A stretch of 64,000 nucleotides of DNA from Sphingomonas sp. PAMC 26605 (GTDB lineage: Bacteria > Pseudomonadota > Alphaproteobacteria > Sphingomonadales > Sphingomonadaceae), in contig NZ_JH584241.1 of the NCBI RefSeq assembly GCF_000241485.1, positions 1,601,110-1,665,109 on the forward strand, read 5' to 3'. A program made the position numbers and the translations under genes. Below are positions 1 to 7,747 of this stretch, one piece after another. Each line of letters starts with the position of its first letter. Position 1 is the first letter of the stretch. The notes beneath the pieces were generated by a model. That model was not told the origin of the DNA, did no database searches, and saw only the letters and a program-made list of their open reading frames with translations.

Positions 1-698
1 AAGCAGCTCGTCGCGCAGCGAGCCGTTGAAGCTCTCGTTATAGCCGTTCTCCCATGGCGAGCCCGGCGCGATGTACAGCGTCTTCACGCCGACCTGACCG
101 AGCCATTTTTGGACCGCGGTAGCGATGAACTCGCTGCCATTGTCCGACCTTATATGTGCGGGCGGGCCCCGGGCGATAAACAGCTCAGCAAGCGCCGCCA
201 GCACGTCTTCGTGTTTCAACTGACGTGCGACGATTAGCGCGAGGCACTCGCGGCTGGCCTCGTCGATGATCGTGAGGATCCGGAACTTGCGCCCGTCGTG
301 CGTTCGCGCTTCGACAAAGTCGTACGCCCAGACATGCCCCGGATACTCCGGCCGCAGCCGGATGCACGAGCCATCGTTCAACCACAGCCGGCCACGCTTG
401 GGTTGCTTCTGTGGCACCTTCAGCCCCTCACGCCGCCAGATGCGCTCGACACGCTTGTGATTCACTGACCACCCAGCGGCATGTAACAGCGCAGTCACCC
501 GACGATAGCCGTAGCGCCCATATTGCCCGGCCAGCACGATGATGTCCTCGGTCAGAGCCTGTTCGTCGTCTGCCCCGCACGGCACTTTACGCTGCGTCGA
601 TCGGTGCTGCCCGAGCACGCGGCACACCCGCCGCTCGGATACATCCAGCACATCCTTTACCTGGTCGATGCAGCGCCGGCGCCGCGCGGGGCTCAGAA
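1..698 (-). CDS. IS3-family transposase OrfB, catalytic part, truncated by the window edge
   Basis: Reading the minus strand from about 701 gives one open frame to position 1. It contains an HTH_21-like segment ([17 protein letters not shown]), then the rve integrase core with the first catalytic Asp in WAYDFVEA, the second Asp in IRSDNGSEF and the Glu in [16 protein letters not shown], spaced as in D,D-35-E enzymes. No good independent start is visible. Expression is expected as an OrfA-OrfB fusion by -1 frameshifting at 699-705. The C-terminal end is outside the window. Confidence 0.88.
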
Positions 699-971
699 GT
701 TTCCCCGTGCCGCCTCCTGTAGGATCAGTTTGTCCAGTGTCAGGTCGGAGATCGCACGCCGAAGCCGCAGGTTCTCCTTCTCCAGATCCTTCATGCGCCG
801 AGCCTGATCTGTCTTCAGCCCACCATATTCCTTGCGCCAGCGGTAATAGGTCTGCTCGCTGACCGCGATCCGCCGACATGCCTCGGCGGTCGTCCCGCCC
901 TGGCCCAGCACGATTTCAACTTCACGCAGCTTCCCGATGATTTCCTCGGGCTTGTGCTTCTTGGCAGGCAT
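693..971 (-). CDS. IS3-family transposase OrfA (DNA-binding subunit)
   Basis: This 92-residue protein starts [10 protein letters not shown]. It has a transposase_8 type helix-turn-helix over residues 8-45 ([19 protein letters not shown]), then a heptad-like leucine-rich segment ([20 protein letters not shown]) that serves OrfA-OrfB multimerisation in this family. It ends a few codons after the slippery heptamer, so OrfB is reached only by a -1 shift. Its size is normal for the family, and the frame looks intact and potentially active. Confidence 0.9.
   Translation of the reverse strand: MPAKKHKPEEIIGKLREVEIVLGQGGTTAEACRRIAVSEQTYYRWRKEYGGLKTDQARRMKDLEKENLRLRRAISDLTLDKLILQEAARGNF
699..705 (-). 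promoter_or_regulatory. programmed -1 frameshift site of the IS3 transposase
   Basis: On the minus strand the heptamer GGGAAAC sits in phase as G GGA AAC just before the OrfA stop at 693-695. This fits the X XXY YYZ rule. A one-base backward slip places ribosomes in the OrfB frame (AAA CTT CTG). IS3 elements are known to make their active transposase this way. Confidence 0.75.
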
Positions 972-1007
972 TCGTCGTCCCTTCCTTGATCCAGACTCTC
1001 ATAGTCG

Positions 1008-1409
1008 ATGGACCACTCAGAAGGGGGCAGCTCAATCACGCGCGGCGAATATCTGAACTTCTTGAATCGGGAGGCGCTAGAGGATGGCAACATCAATCCG
1101 GTGCTTCTTGATCGGGTCACGAAACGCGAAGTCGCAGCGGGCCGAATGGACCCCGACGACGAACACGCCAGCTTCGCAGCGGCGGGCGCGGCGGTGCTAG
1201 GCGATAGCGCCGAACTGACTGCCCACGCTTGCAGGAACGGCAACTACTTCTTCTATGGCATGGGCGCGGCGGGCATCCTCGCGTTCGTGATGGCGCGGAT
1301 GAACGTTTCGCCACTTTGGTTGATCGCGATCGGCCTTCTAATCGGTTGGTATTTTAACGAACGCGAGCGGAAGCGGATCAAAGCCGAAGTCGCCGCGCGA
1401 CGGGCATAG
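1008..1409 (+). CDS. hypothetical small membrane protein, 5' end replaced by the IS
   Basis: The ATG and roughly the first nine codons (MDHSEGGSS) lie inside the inverted repeat of the neighbouring insertion sequence, so only sequence from about 1035 is original. The rest is an acidic soluble segment with LLDRVTKREVAAGRMDPDDE, then two hydrophobic stretches (about residues 78-95 and 101-115) and a basic tail. The pattern suggests an inner-membrane protein of unknown function. No in-frame ATG exists near the original 5' end, so the true start was probably lost. The gene ends 9 bases before the next one and may have been co-transcribed with it. Confidence 0.5.
   Translation: MDHSEGGSSITRGEYLNFLNREALEDGNINPVLLDRVTKREVAAGRMDPDDEHASFAAAGAAVLGDSAELTAHACRNGNYFFYGMGAAGILAFVMARMNVSPLWLIAIGLLIGWYFNERERKRIKAEVAARRA
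1010..1034 (-). repeat. terminal inverted repeat of the IS3 element (OrfA-proximal end)
   Basis: Read on the minus strand from 1034 the sequence begins TGAGCTGCCCCCTTCTGAG, with the 5'-TG start and G/C-rich run typical of IS3/IS407-type ends. It lies about 60 bases upstream of orfA. The matching end is outside the window, so the exact boundary is inferred. Confidence 0.6.
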
Positions 1410-1418
1410 GAACGAAGT

Positions 1419-2075
1419 ATGTTCGGACGCACGAAGCCAAAGCTAGTTGAAGAAACGCCGTTCGCCGGCTGGCGCGAAAAGGACGTTCGCTATCTTGCCG
1501 ACAGCTTTGCGAATGAACACGCGCGTCTATCTTTCGAGATAAGTGGAATTCGTCATTCGACACGGTTCAAGGGTGACGACTTCGCATCTCTCATTCGCAT
1601 CTCGCGCTCCGAACACGACTTGTATAATAAGCACGCATTGGCGTTCGAAGATCGCCCCGCCAACGAAGACAGCCATTCGTTAGCAGTTCACGAATATGAA
1701 CTTGTCGGCTTCACGCCGTATCCGCGCGCTAGAATGCGCTGCCAATTCGGCGTTGGAAAGCTTGACGAAATCAAAGACGGCAACTTAGGCTCGCTATCGG
1801 TAACGGGCGAAAAAATCGGGACAGAAACCGACGCATACCAACCGATCATCGAAGCGCATTTCAACGTTCAAACTGTAGAACAGGAAATCGACCTTCGTCG
1901 CACCATGCAAGCCGCGCTCGCGAGCCGTGGGAGCGCATTCATCAACTTCATGCTCTATCCGATCGACAACGCGGACGAATGGGCAATGCGCATGATGACG
2001 GATGCTTATTCGCCAAGCGTCAAAATCAAAGGTGCTTACGTGACGACAAACGTCGGGCGCGACCCGTTCGAATAA
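1419..2075 (+). CDS. hypothetical protein, 218 aa
   Basis: The start ATG follows the previous gene by 9 bases. The protein has no signal peptide or membrane segment and looks like a soluble alpha/beta protein. I do not recognise a family. Its base composition is visibly more AT-rich than the metabolic genes downstream (codons such as aaa, gaa, tat and ttc are frequent), which fits the accessory, IS-associated position. The pair 1008-1409 and 1419-2075 may be one accessory unit. Confidence 0.6.
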   Translation: MFGRTKPKLVEETPFAGWREKDVRYLADSFANEHARLSFEISGIRHSTRFKGDDFASLIRISRSEHDLYNKHALAFEDRPANEDSHSLAVHEYELVGFTPYPRARMRCQFGVGKLDEIKDGNLGSLSVTGEKIGTETDAYQPIIEAHFNVQTVEQEIDLRRTMQAALASRGSAFINFMLYPIDNADEWAMRMMTDAYSPSVKIKGAYVTTNVGRDPFE

Positions 2076-2158
2076 GCGAAGTTCGTGCCGGGCAGTTAGC
2101 GGCAAACATTCGGCGGATCGGGGGCACGTCGAACGCGAACATGTTGGGACGATCGGAT

Positions 2159-3742
2159 ATGAAGGGTTTGAGCAGCACGCTTTCGGACCGCCAGGCGCTG
2201 TGGGCCTTCTTGCTCGGCTGCCTGGCCGTCACCGCGGGTGTGTGTGCCCATTTGCCGATGTTCGCGATGGCGCGGGCGATGCACTACCGTCTGGCCGGTA
2301 TGCCGATGGACACGCCGATGCTGCTCGGCATGGCGCTGATCGTCGCTGGAACGCTGCTTGCCGGCTATGGCCTGTTGCCCCGCAATCTGGCAGCGCAGCG
2401 CGCTTCCGCGGCCGATATCGTCGTCGCTGCGCCGGAGGACGCCCCGCTGGGGCTAGCGCATTGGGGCCTGATGGCGGTGCTGGTCGTGGCGCTGGTGATC
2501 GACGTGATGAAGCCGGCCTCGCTCGGCTTCACCGTGCCCGGCATGATCAGCGAATATGGCGTGCCCAAGCAAACCGTTTCGCTGGTGCCCTTCTTCGCGC
2601 TGGCGGGCACCGTGACGGGATCAGTGCTTTGGGGCTGGATCGCGGATGTGTACGGGCGCAAGGCGTCGATACTGCTGTCTGCCGTGATGTTCGTCGGGAC
2701 CTCGATCTGTGGCGCCATGCCCTCGCTCGCCTGGAACATCGCGATGTGTTTCATGATGGGCGCTGCGGCGGGGGGCATGCTGCCGGTAACGTACGCGCTG
2801 CTCGCCGAGATGATGCCGAGCCGCCACCGCGGCTGGAGCTTGGTACTCGTCGGCGGACTGGGCGCGGTCGGCGGCTATTTCGCGGCCACCGGCCTGTCGG
2901 CGGTCCTGCAACCGATATTCGGTTGGCGGATCCTATGGTTAGCGAATTTGCCATCGGGGCTGCTGCTCGTCGCGCTCGGCGCACTAATCCCGGAGTCGGC
3001 CAAGTTCCTGCTCGCGCGCGGCCGGGTCGAGGAAGCGGAGCGGGTCATGCGCCGTTTCGGAGCAACGGCGCATCGTGCAAGCGGGGCGGGGATCGCGCAG
3101 CAGCGCGGCTCGCAAGCGCTGAGTGGGCTCCACTTGTACGGCAAACTGGCCGCCCTCAGTATCTGCGCGCTGTCCTGGGGCCTGATAAACTTCGGTCTGC
3201 TCCTGTGGTTGCCGGCCGATCTCGTGGCCAAGGGCTATTCGGTCGGCCTGTCCAGCCGGCTTCTTGCCGAAAGCGCATTGATCGCTTTCCCGACGGTGTT
3301 CGTCGCGGCGCTGCTGTACAGTCGATGGAGCACCAAATGGTCGCTGGCCGCGATGATTGCCGTTACGCTAGCTGGTCTGCTCTTGGTCCTGCGGCTCGAA
3401 GTCGCCGGCACGGGCAGTCCGGTCCTTCCGGTCGCGTTGCTGATCGTCGGCACGAACGGCATCATCGCGACTGTGCTGCCCTATACCGCCGAAAGCTTCC
3501 CGCTGGCGGTGCGCGGCCGGGCAACGGGCTGGGTTGCCGCCTGCACCAAGGGCGGCGGGCTGCTGGCCCAGGGCCTGACCATCTCTGGGATAACGCTCTC
3601 GATGGGCGTGTCGGCTCTGCTGGTGATGATCCCGACCGCAATCTCGTTCGGCCTGGTGGCCTGGTTCGGTCGCGAAACGCGAGGGCGCGACCTGCGCGAT
3701 CTCGACGTCGATTCCGCCCAGCCCGAACAAGCGGCAGCATAG
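2159..3742 (+). CDS. MFS transporter, sugar/organic-acid porter type
   Basis: This 527-residue membrane protein has two N-terminal hydrophobic segments (about residues 12-75) before a standard twelve-helix MFS core. The signature GWIADVYGRKASILL between helices 2 and 3 of the core and PESAKFLLARGRVEEAERVM in the central loop are typical of the sugar porter/benzoate-niacin porter group. The substrate cannot be told from sequence. I chose ATG 2159 because GGAC precedes it closely; ATG 2141 is in the same frame and possible. The frame stays open further upstream, but that part overlaps the preceding gene and is unlikely to be translated. No clear operon partner exists. Confidence 0.8.
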   Translation: MKGLSSTLSDRQALWAFLLGCLAVTAGVCAHLPMFAMARAMHYRLAGMPMDTPMLLGMALIVAGTLLAGYGLLPRNLAAQRASAADIVVAAPEDAPLGLAHWGLMAVLVVALVIDVMKPASLGFTVPGMISEYGVPKQTVSLVPFFALAGTVTGSVLWGWIADVYGRKASILLSAVMFVGTSICGAMPSLAWNIAMCFMMGAAAGGMLPVTYALLAEMMPSRHRGWSLVLVGGLGAVGGYFAATGLSAVLQPIFGWRILWLANLPSGLLLVALGALIPESAKFLLARGRVEEAERVMRRFGATAHRASGAGIAQQRGSQALSGLHLYGKLAALSICALSWGLINFGLLLWLPADLVAKGYSVGLSSRLLAESALIAFPTVFVAALLYSRWSTKWSLAAMIAVTLAGLLLVLRLEVAGTGSPVLPVALLIVGTNGIIATVLPYTAESFPLAVRGRATGWVAACTKGGGLLAQGLTISGITLSMGVSALLVMIPTAISFGLVAWFGRETRGRDLRDLDVDSAQPEQAAA

Positions 3743-3915
3743 GCACTGTCCGCAAGCTGTGCAGCATGGGAGCGGCGTTCAATCGCGTAAATGCACCTCG
3801 TTGGTACAAATTGGCTGCGATGAACGAATGACCGGTTGTGGCAAACGGCACGACGCTTCTGAAGGTCCGCAATAGGGTCCTCGAAGACTTGGCCGCGGAA
3901 TTGACGAGCGACCCG

Positions 3916-4563
3916 TCAGCGCGGACGTCCATTCGAGCGTTGCACCTCGTGGAGAGATAGCAGTGACTGCATCAATTCGTCGTCGGCGCTCGACATCACC
4001 CCCAGCACTTCCGCCTCGTCGCAGCCCTCGGCGGCAAGATACGCATGGCCCATGCTCGAATCGATATAGATCGACTGACCCACTTCGAGCGTGACCGGAT
4101 CGTAGAATTCGGTCGTCACGATCACGCGCCCGCTCAGGACATAGATATATTCCTCGCCGGCGTGATGAACGAGCGCACCGAACTGCTGCTCGGTCTTGGC
4201 GCGGATCTTGGTGATGACAGGAATCATCCGCTTCCGCCGCAGCTCGGTGCAGAGATAGTAATAATCGTAGTTCGGCGTCTCGACGCGCACCGCATTTTCC
4301 AGACTCCCAAGGCTGCGGCGCGCGGTCACCGGCGCGGGGGCCTCCTCGCCCTGCTCGGCGAACAGTTCGGACATGCGCAGGCCGAGCCGCTGGCTCAGTT
4401 GGTAGAGCTTGTCATAGGTCAGCGTCAGCCGGTCATGCTCGACCTTGGACAGCGTCGACACGGGGATCCCGCTCTTCGCGCTCATCTCCTTTAGCGTCCA
4501 GCCTTCGCGGCTGCGCAGATTGCGCAGCAAGGCGCCGAGCGTCGGGGCGGCGGCGGATGACAT
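3916..4563 (-). CDS. XRE-family transcriptional regulator with C-terminal cupin domain
   Basis: Residues 8-64 form an HTH_3/XRE domain (LKEMSAKSGIPVSTLSKVE). Residues 125-195 form a small cupin_2 barrel (HHAGEEYIYVLSGRV, then GQSIYIDSSMGHAYLA). The 215-residue length is normal for this group, whose members usually sense a small metabolite through the cupin. The gene is divergent from the operon beginning at 4695. A long palindrome at 4592-4619 in the shared intergenic region is its likely operator, so I infer that it controls that operon and itself. Confidence 0.88.
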   Translation of the reverse strand: MSSAAAPTLGALLRNLRSREGWTLKEMSAKSGIPVSTLSKVEHDRLTLTYDKLYQLSQRLGLRMSELFAEQGEEAPAPVTARRSLGSLENAVRVETPNYDYYYLCTELRRKRMIPVITKIRAKTEQQFGALVHHAGEEYIYVLSGRVIVTTEFYDPVTLEVGQSIYIDSSMGHAYLAAEGCDEAEVLGVMSSADDELMQSLLSLHEVQRSNGRPR

Positions 4564-4591
4564 AATGAGACCTCTCAGCTTGACGAATTTT

Positions 4592-4619
4592 CCGATTGGG
4601 ATAGCATGATCCTAATCGG
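4592..4619. promoter_or_regulatory. operator palindrome overlapping the promoter of the D-Glu/peptide operon
   Basis: Arms CCGATT-N-GGAT and ATCC-N-AATCGG face each other around a 6-base centre, so 10 of 14 base pairs match across 28 bases. A plausible promoter (TTGACG at 4580-4585, TAGCAT at 4602-4607, 16-base spacer) reads towards 4695 through the palindrome, so a bound repressor would block it. It lies between the divergent XRE-cupin gene and the operon. Confidence 0.6.
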
Positions 4620-4694
4620 AGCGACTGATACAAGTGTATTGGTTCGGTTTGGCGGGAGCAATCCCGTGCGCTCGGTCCCGCAGAGGAGCACGTG

Positions 4695-6737
4695 ATGAGG
4701 TTCTGGAACACTCGCCTGATCGGGGGCTTGCTGCTGCTCGCGGGCGCAACGGTTGCGCAAGGCGCGCCGAAACCTGCAACGCCGGCCACCAGCCTTGCGC
4801 CCGCGGTCGGTCCCGCGCGTGCGCCCGTCGCGCCCGCTCCGGTGCCGAATGGCGTGATCGGCGCGCACGACCTTACCAAGGCCGATCTCGACACATGGCT
4901 CGACGGCTATCTCCCCTACGCCCTGCGCGCGGCGGATATTCCGGGCGCGGTCGTCACCGTCGTCAAGGACGGCAAGATCCTGACGGCGCGCGGCTTCGGC
5001 TATGCCGACGTCGCCAAGCGCACGCCGGTCGATCCGCAACATACGCTGTTCCGCATCGGCTCGGTTTCCAAGCTCTTCACCTGGACCGCGACGATGCAGT
5101 TGGTCGAGCAGCACAAGCTCGATCTCGATGCCGACGTGAACAGCTATCTCGATTTCAAGATCCCGCCGCGCGACGGCAAGCCCGTCACGCTGCGCCAGTT
5201 GATGACGCATACCGGCGGGTTCGAGGAAGTGGCCAAGGGCGTCATCACCTACGATGCCAAGCGCTACATGCCGCTCGAGCAATATCTCAAGCGCTGGACG
5301 CCGCACCGCATCTTTGCGGCGGGCACGACGCCGGCCTATTCGAACTGGGGCACGACACTCGCCGCCTACATCGTGCAGCGCGTCTCGCATGAAGAGTTCA
5401 ACGCCTATCTCGAGCGCCACATCTTCGCGCCGCTCGCGATGCACGATGCGAGCTTCCGCCAGCCGCTGCCGGCGCATTTCGCCGCGAACCTTGCGACGGG
5501 CTATTTCCCGGCGGGAACGCGCAAGGGGTTCGAATATGTCACGCCGGCGCCCGCCGGTGCCGGCTCGGTCAGCGGTGTAGACATGGCGCGCTTCATGCTC
5601 GCGCATCTCCAGCACGGCACGCTCGACGGACAGCGCATCCTGTCGCCACAGACGGCCGACCTGATGCACGACAGCCCGCTCGACAAGGTCGATCCGCGCT
5701 CGCTGATCCCGCCGCTCGACCGGATGGAGCTCGGCTTCTTCGAGACCAACATCAACGGGCGCGAAGTGATCGGCCATCTCGGCGATATCGAGGCGTTCCA
5801 CACCTCGCTGCATCTGTTCATGAAAGAAGGCGTCGGCTTCTACGTCTCTTTCAACAGCCCGGGCAAGGACGGCGCGGTGCAGGATCTGCGCATGAGCATG
5901 TTCCAGGATTTCGCCGACCGCTATTTCCCCAATATCGCACCGGCCGACGGGCGCGTCGACGCCAAGACGGCGGCGGAGCACGCACGGATGATGACCGGCA
6001 GCTGGATCGCCAGCCGGCGCGCAAACTCGTCGTTCCTCGGGGCGCTGTACTGGATGTCCGGGCAGACGCAGATCTCGGTCGGCCCGCAGGGGGAACTGAT
6101 CGTGCCGAACATCGTCAATGGCGGCGGGCGACCGCGCGAATGGGTCGAGATCGCGCCCTTCGTGTGGCGCGATGCATACGGCCATGACCGGCTCGGCGCG
6201 CAGGTCGTCGACGGCAAGGTCGTGCGCTGGAGCTACGAATTCGCGTCGCCGTTCGAGATGTTCGACCGCGTGCCGACCGCCTATCTCAGCAGCTGGCTGT
6301 TGCCGGCGCTGGGTGTGAGCCTTGCGATCCTGTTGCTGACGTTCCTGCAATGGCCGGCCGCGGCGCTGGTCCGTCGGACCTATCAGGCGCGCCATCCGCT
6401 CGAGGGCGCCGCGCTGCGCGCGAGCCGCGCGGTGCGGTTGATGGCAGGGCTTGCAGCGGCGCTGTTGATCGCCTGGGCGGTCACGATGATCAGCGCGCTG
6501 AGCTCGCCCGACTCGCTGGCCGGAGGGCTCGACGGCGTCTTCTGGTTCTTCCAGATCGCCGGGGTGGTCGTGCTGTTCGGCCTGCCTGTCATCGCTGGCT
6601 GGAACCTGTGGATGACGTGGCGCGATGGCCGGAGCTGGACGCGCAGGGTCTGGGCGCTGCTGATCCTGCTGGCGGCGCTGCTGATCCTGTACTTCGCGCT
6701 GACCTTCAATCTGCTCGCGCTGACGGTCAATTTCTGA
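4695..6737 (+). CDS. serine hydrolase, beta-lactamase/D-aminopeptidase type (S12), with C-terminal membrane helices
   Basis: ATG 4695 is preferred over GTG 4692 because GAGGAG sits six bases upstream. The 680-residue product has a signal peptide, then a class C beta-lactamase/PBP fold with the SxxK nucleophile motif S123-V-S-K126, YxN at Y215-S-N217 and HLG at 361-363, i.e. the full S12 active site. Four hydrophobic segments (about residues 535-680) anchor it in the inner membrane with the catalytic domain in the periplasm. S12 enzymes act on D-amino-acid peptides, beta-lactams or esters. The neighbours point to trimming of peptidoglycan-like peptides (inference). It overlaps the next gene as TGATG. 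Confidence 0.88.
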   Translation: MRFWNTRLIGGLLLLAGATVAQGAPKPATPATSLAPAVGPARAPVAPAPVPNGVIGAHDLTKADLDTWLDGYLPYALRAADIPGAVVTVVKDGKILTARGFGYADVAKRTPVDPQHTLFRIGSVSKLFTWTATMQLVEQHKLDLDADVNSYLDFKIPPRDGKPVTLRQLMTHTGGFEEVAKGVITYDAKRYMPLEQYLKRWTPHRIFAAGTTPAYSNWGTTLAAYIVQRVSHEEFNAYLERHIFAPLAMHDASFRQPLPAHFAANLATGYFPAGTRKGFEYVTPAPAGAGSVSGVDMARFMLAHLQHGTLDGQRILSPQTADLMHDSPLDKVDPRSLIPPLDRMELGFFETNINGREVIGHLGDIEAFHTSLHLFMKEGVGFYVSFNSPGKDGAVQDLRMSMFQDFADRYFPNIAPADGRVDAKTAAEHARMMTGSWIASRRANSSFLGALYWMSGQTQISVGPQGELIVPNIVNGGGRPREWVEIAPFVWRDAYGHDRLGAQVVDGKVVRWSYEFASPFEMFDRVPTAYLSSWLLPALGVSLAILLLTFLQWPAAALVRRTYQARHPLEGAALRASRAVRLMAGLAAALLIAWAVTMISALSSPDSLAGGLDGVFWFFQIAGVVVLFGLPVIAGWNLWMTWRDGRSWTRRVWALLILLAALLILYFALTFNLLALTVNF

Positions 6738-7747
6738 TGGCCAGGATGACGCTCGAGGTCTCGACGCAGACGCTGCAGCTGGCCGAGCCGTTCCGCATCT
6801 CGGGCTATGTGTTCGAGACATGGGACGTGGTGTCGGTCACGCTGCGCAACGGCGCTGATGTCGGGCGCGGCGAAGGCGGCGGCGCCTATTATCTCGGCGA
6901 CGACGTGCCGCACATGCTCGCCGCGATCGAGGCGGCACGCCCCGCGATCGAGCGCGGCATATCACGCGAGGCGTTGCGCGCGCTGATGCCGGCGGGCGGC
7001 GGGCGCAACGCGGTCGATTGCGCGCTGTGGGAGCTGGAGGCGATGCGCGCCGGGGTGGCGGTCTGGCAATTGGCCGGGCTTGCCGAACCCAGGCCAGTGC
7101 GCACCACCTTCACGCTCGGCGCCGACACGCCCGAAGCGATGGCGGACAAGGCGCGCAGCTATCGCCAAGCGCGCTCGATCAAGATGAAGCTGACCGGCGA
7201 TCTCGCGCTCGACCTTGCGCGGGTCGCGGCGGTGCGGGCGGCGCGGGGTGCCGTATGGCTCGGGGTCGATGGCAATCAGGGCTTCGCACTGGCCGATCTC
7301 GACCGGCTGATCGCCGGGCTGGTGGCGCATGACGTCTCGCTGCTGGAACAGCCGCTGCCGCGCGGACGCGAGGCCGATCTCGACCAGGTCAAATCTCCGA
7401 TCCCGATTGCCGGCGACGAGAGCCTGTTGACGCTCGCCGACATTGCCGGCGCGGTCGGGCGTTTCGACGTGGTCAACATCAAGCTCGACAAGAGCGGCGG
7501 GCTGACCGAGGGGCTGGCGATGGCGGCAGAGGCGCGTCGGCTCGGGCTCGGCGTGATGGTTGGCTGCATGGTCGGCACCAGTCTCGCGATGGCGCCGGCG
7601 TTCCTGCTGGGCCAGGTCTGCGATCTGGTCGATCTCGACGGGGCGACCTTCCTCGCCGAGGATGTTGCGCCAGGCGTCACCTATGACAATGGCGACATCT
7701 GGGCCGGGCCCGAGCTGTGGGGGTCGCGCGCAGCCGTGCCCGCGTGA
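6737..7747 (+). CDS. dgcA: enolase-superfamily dipeptide epimerase / N-acetyl-D-glutamate racemase (DgcA-like)
   Basis: This 336-residue cytosolic enzyme of the mandelate racemase/muconate-lactonising group carries the L-Ala-D/L-Glu epimerase residue set: KxK at K149-M-K151, metal ligands D178 (VDGNQ), E204 (LEQPLP) and D227 (GDES), and the second catalytic Lys in NIKLDKSGG (K249). Such proteins are annotated as dipeptide epimerases, but those beside a DUF1611 gene have been shown in Pseudoalteromonas to racemise N-acetyl-D-Glu (DgcA). A DUF1611 gene lies in the same operon. Which substrate is used here is inferred from context. The start overlaps the previous stop and the end overlaps the next gene as GTGA. 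Confidence 0.85.
   Translation: MARMTLEVSTQTLQLAEPFRISGYVFETWDVVSVTLRNGADVGRGEGGGAYYLGDDVPHMLAAIEAARPAIERGISREALRALMPAGGGRNAVDCALWELEAMRAGVAVWQLAGLAEPRPVRTTFTLGADTPEAMADKARSYRQARSIKMKLTGDLALDLARVAAVRAARGAVWLGVDGNQGFALADLDRLIAGLVAHDVSLLEQPLPRGREADLDQVKSPIPIAGDESLLTLADIAGAVGRFDVVNIKLDKSGGLTEGLAMAAEARRLGLGVMVGCMVGTSLAMAPAFLLGQVCDLVDLDGATFLAEDVAPGVTYDNGDIWAGPELWGSRAAVPA

Larger units (their letters stand above)
1..1034 (-). mobile_element. IS3-family insertion sequence, partial (continues beyond position 1)
   Basis: Two overlapping transposase frames lie on the minus strand and are followed by an apparent terminal inverted repeat ending near 1034. OrfA carries a helix-turn-helix and leucine-zipper-like region; OrfB carries the rve-type DDE catalytic core. 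The OrfA/OrfB sequences resemble the IS407-type branch of IS3, which is a judgement from memory. The left end lies outside the window, so target duplication cannot be tested. Confidence 0.9.

Noticed and set aside
4575..6821. Long minus-strand open frame of 748 residues opposite the S12 hydrolase
   Set aside because: It is Arg/Asp/His-rich with no fold signals and mirrors the codon bias of the real plus-strand gene, which has complete catalytic motifs.
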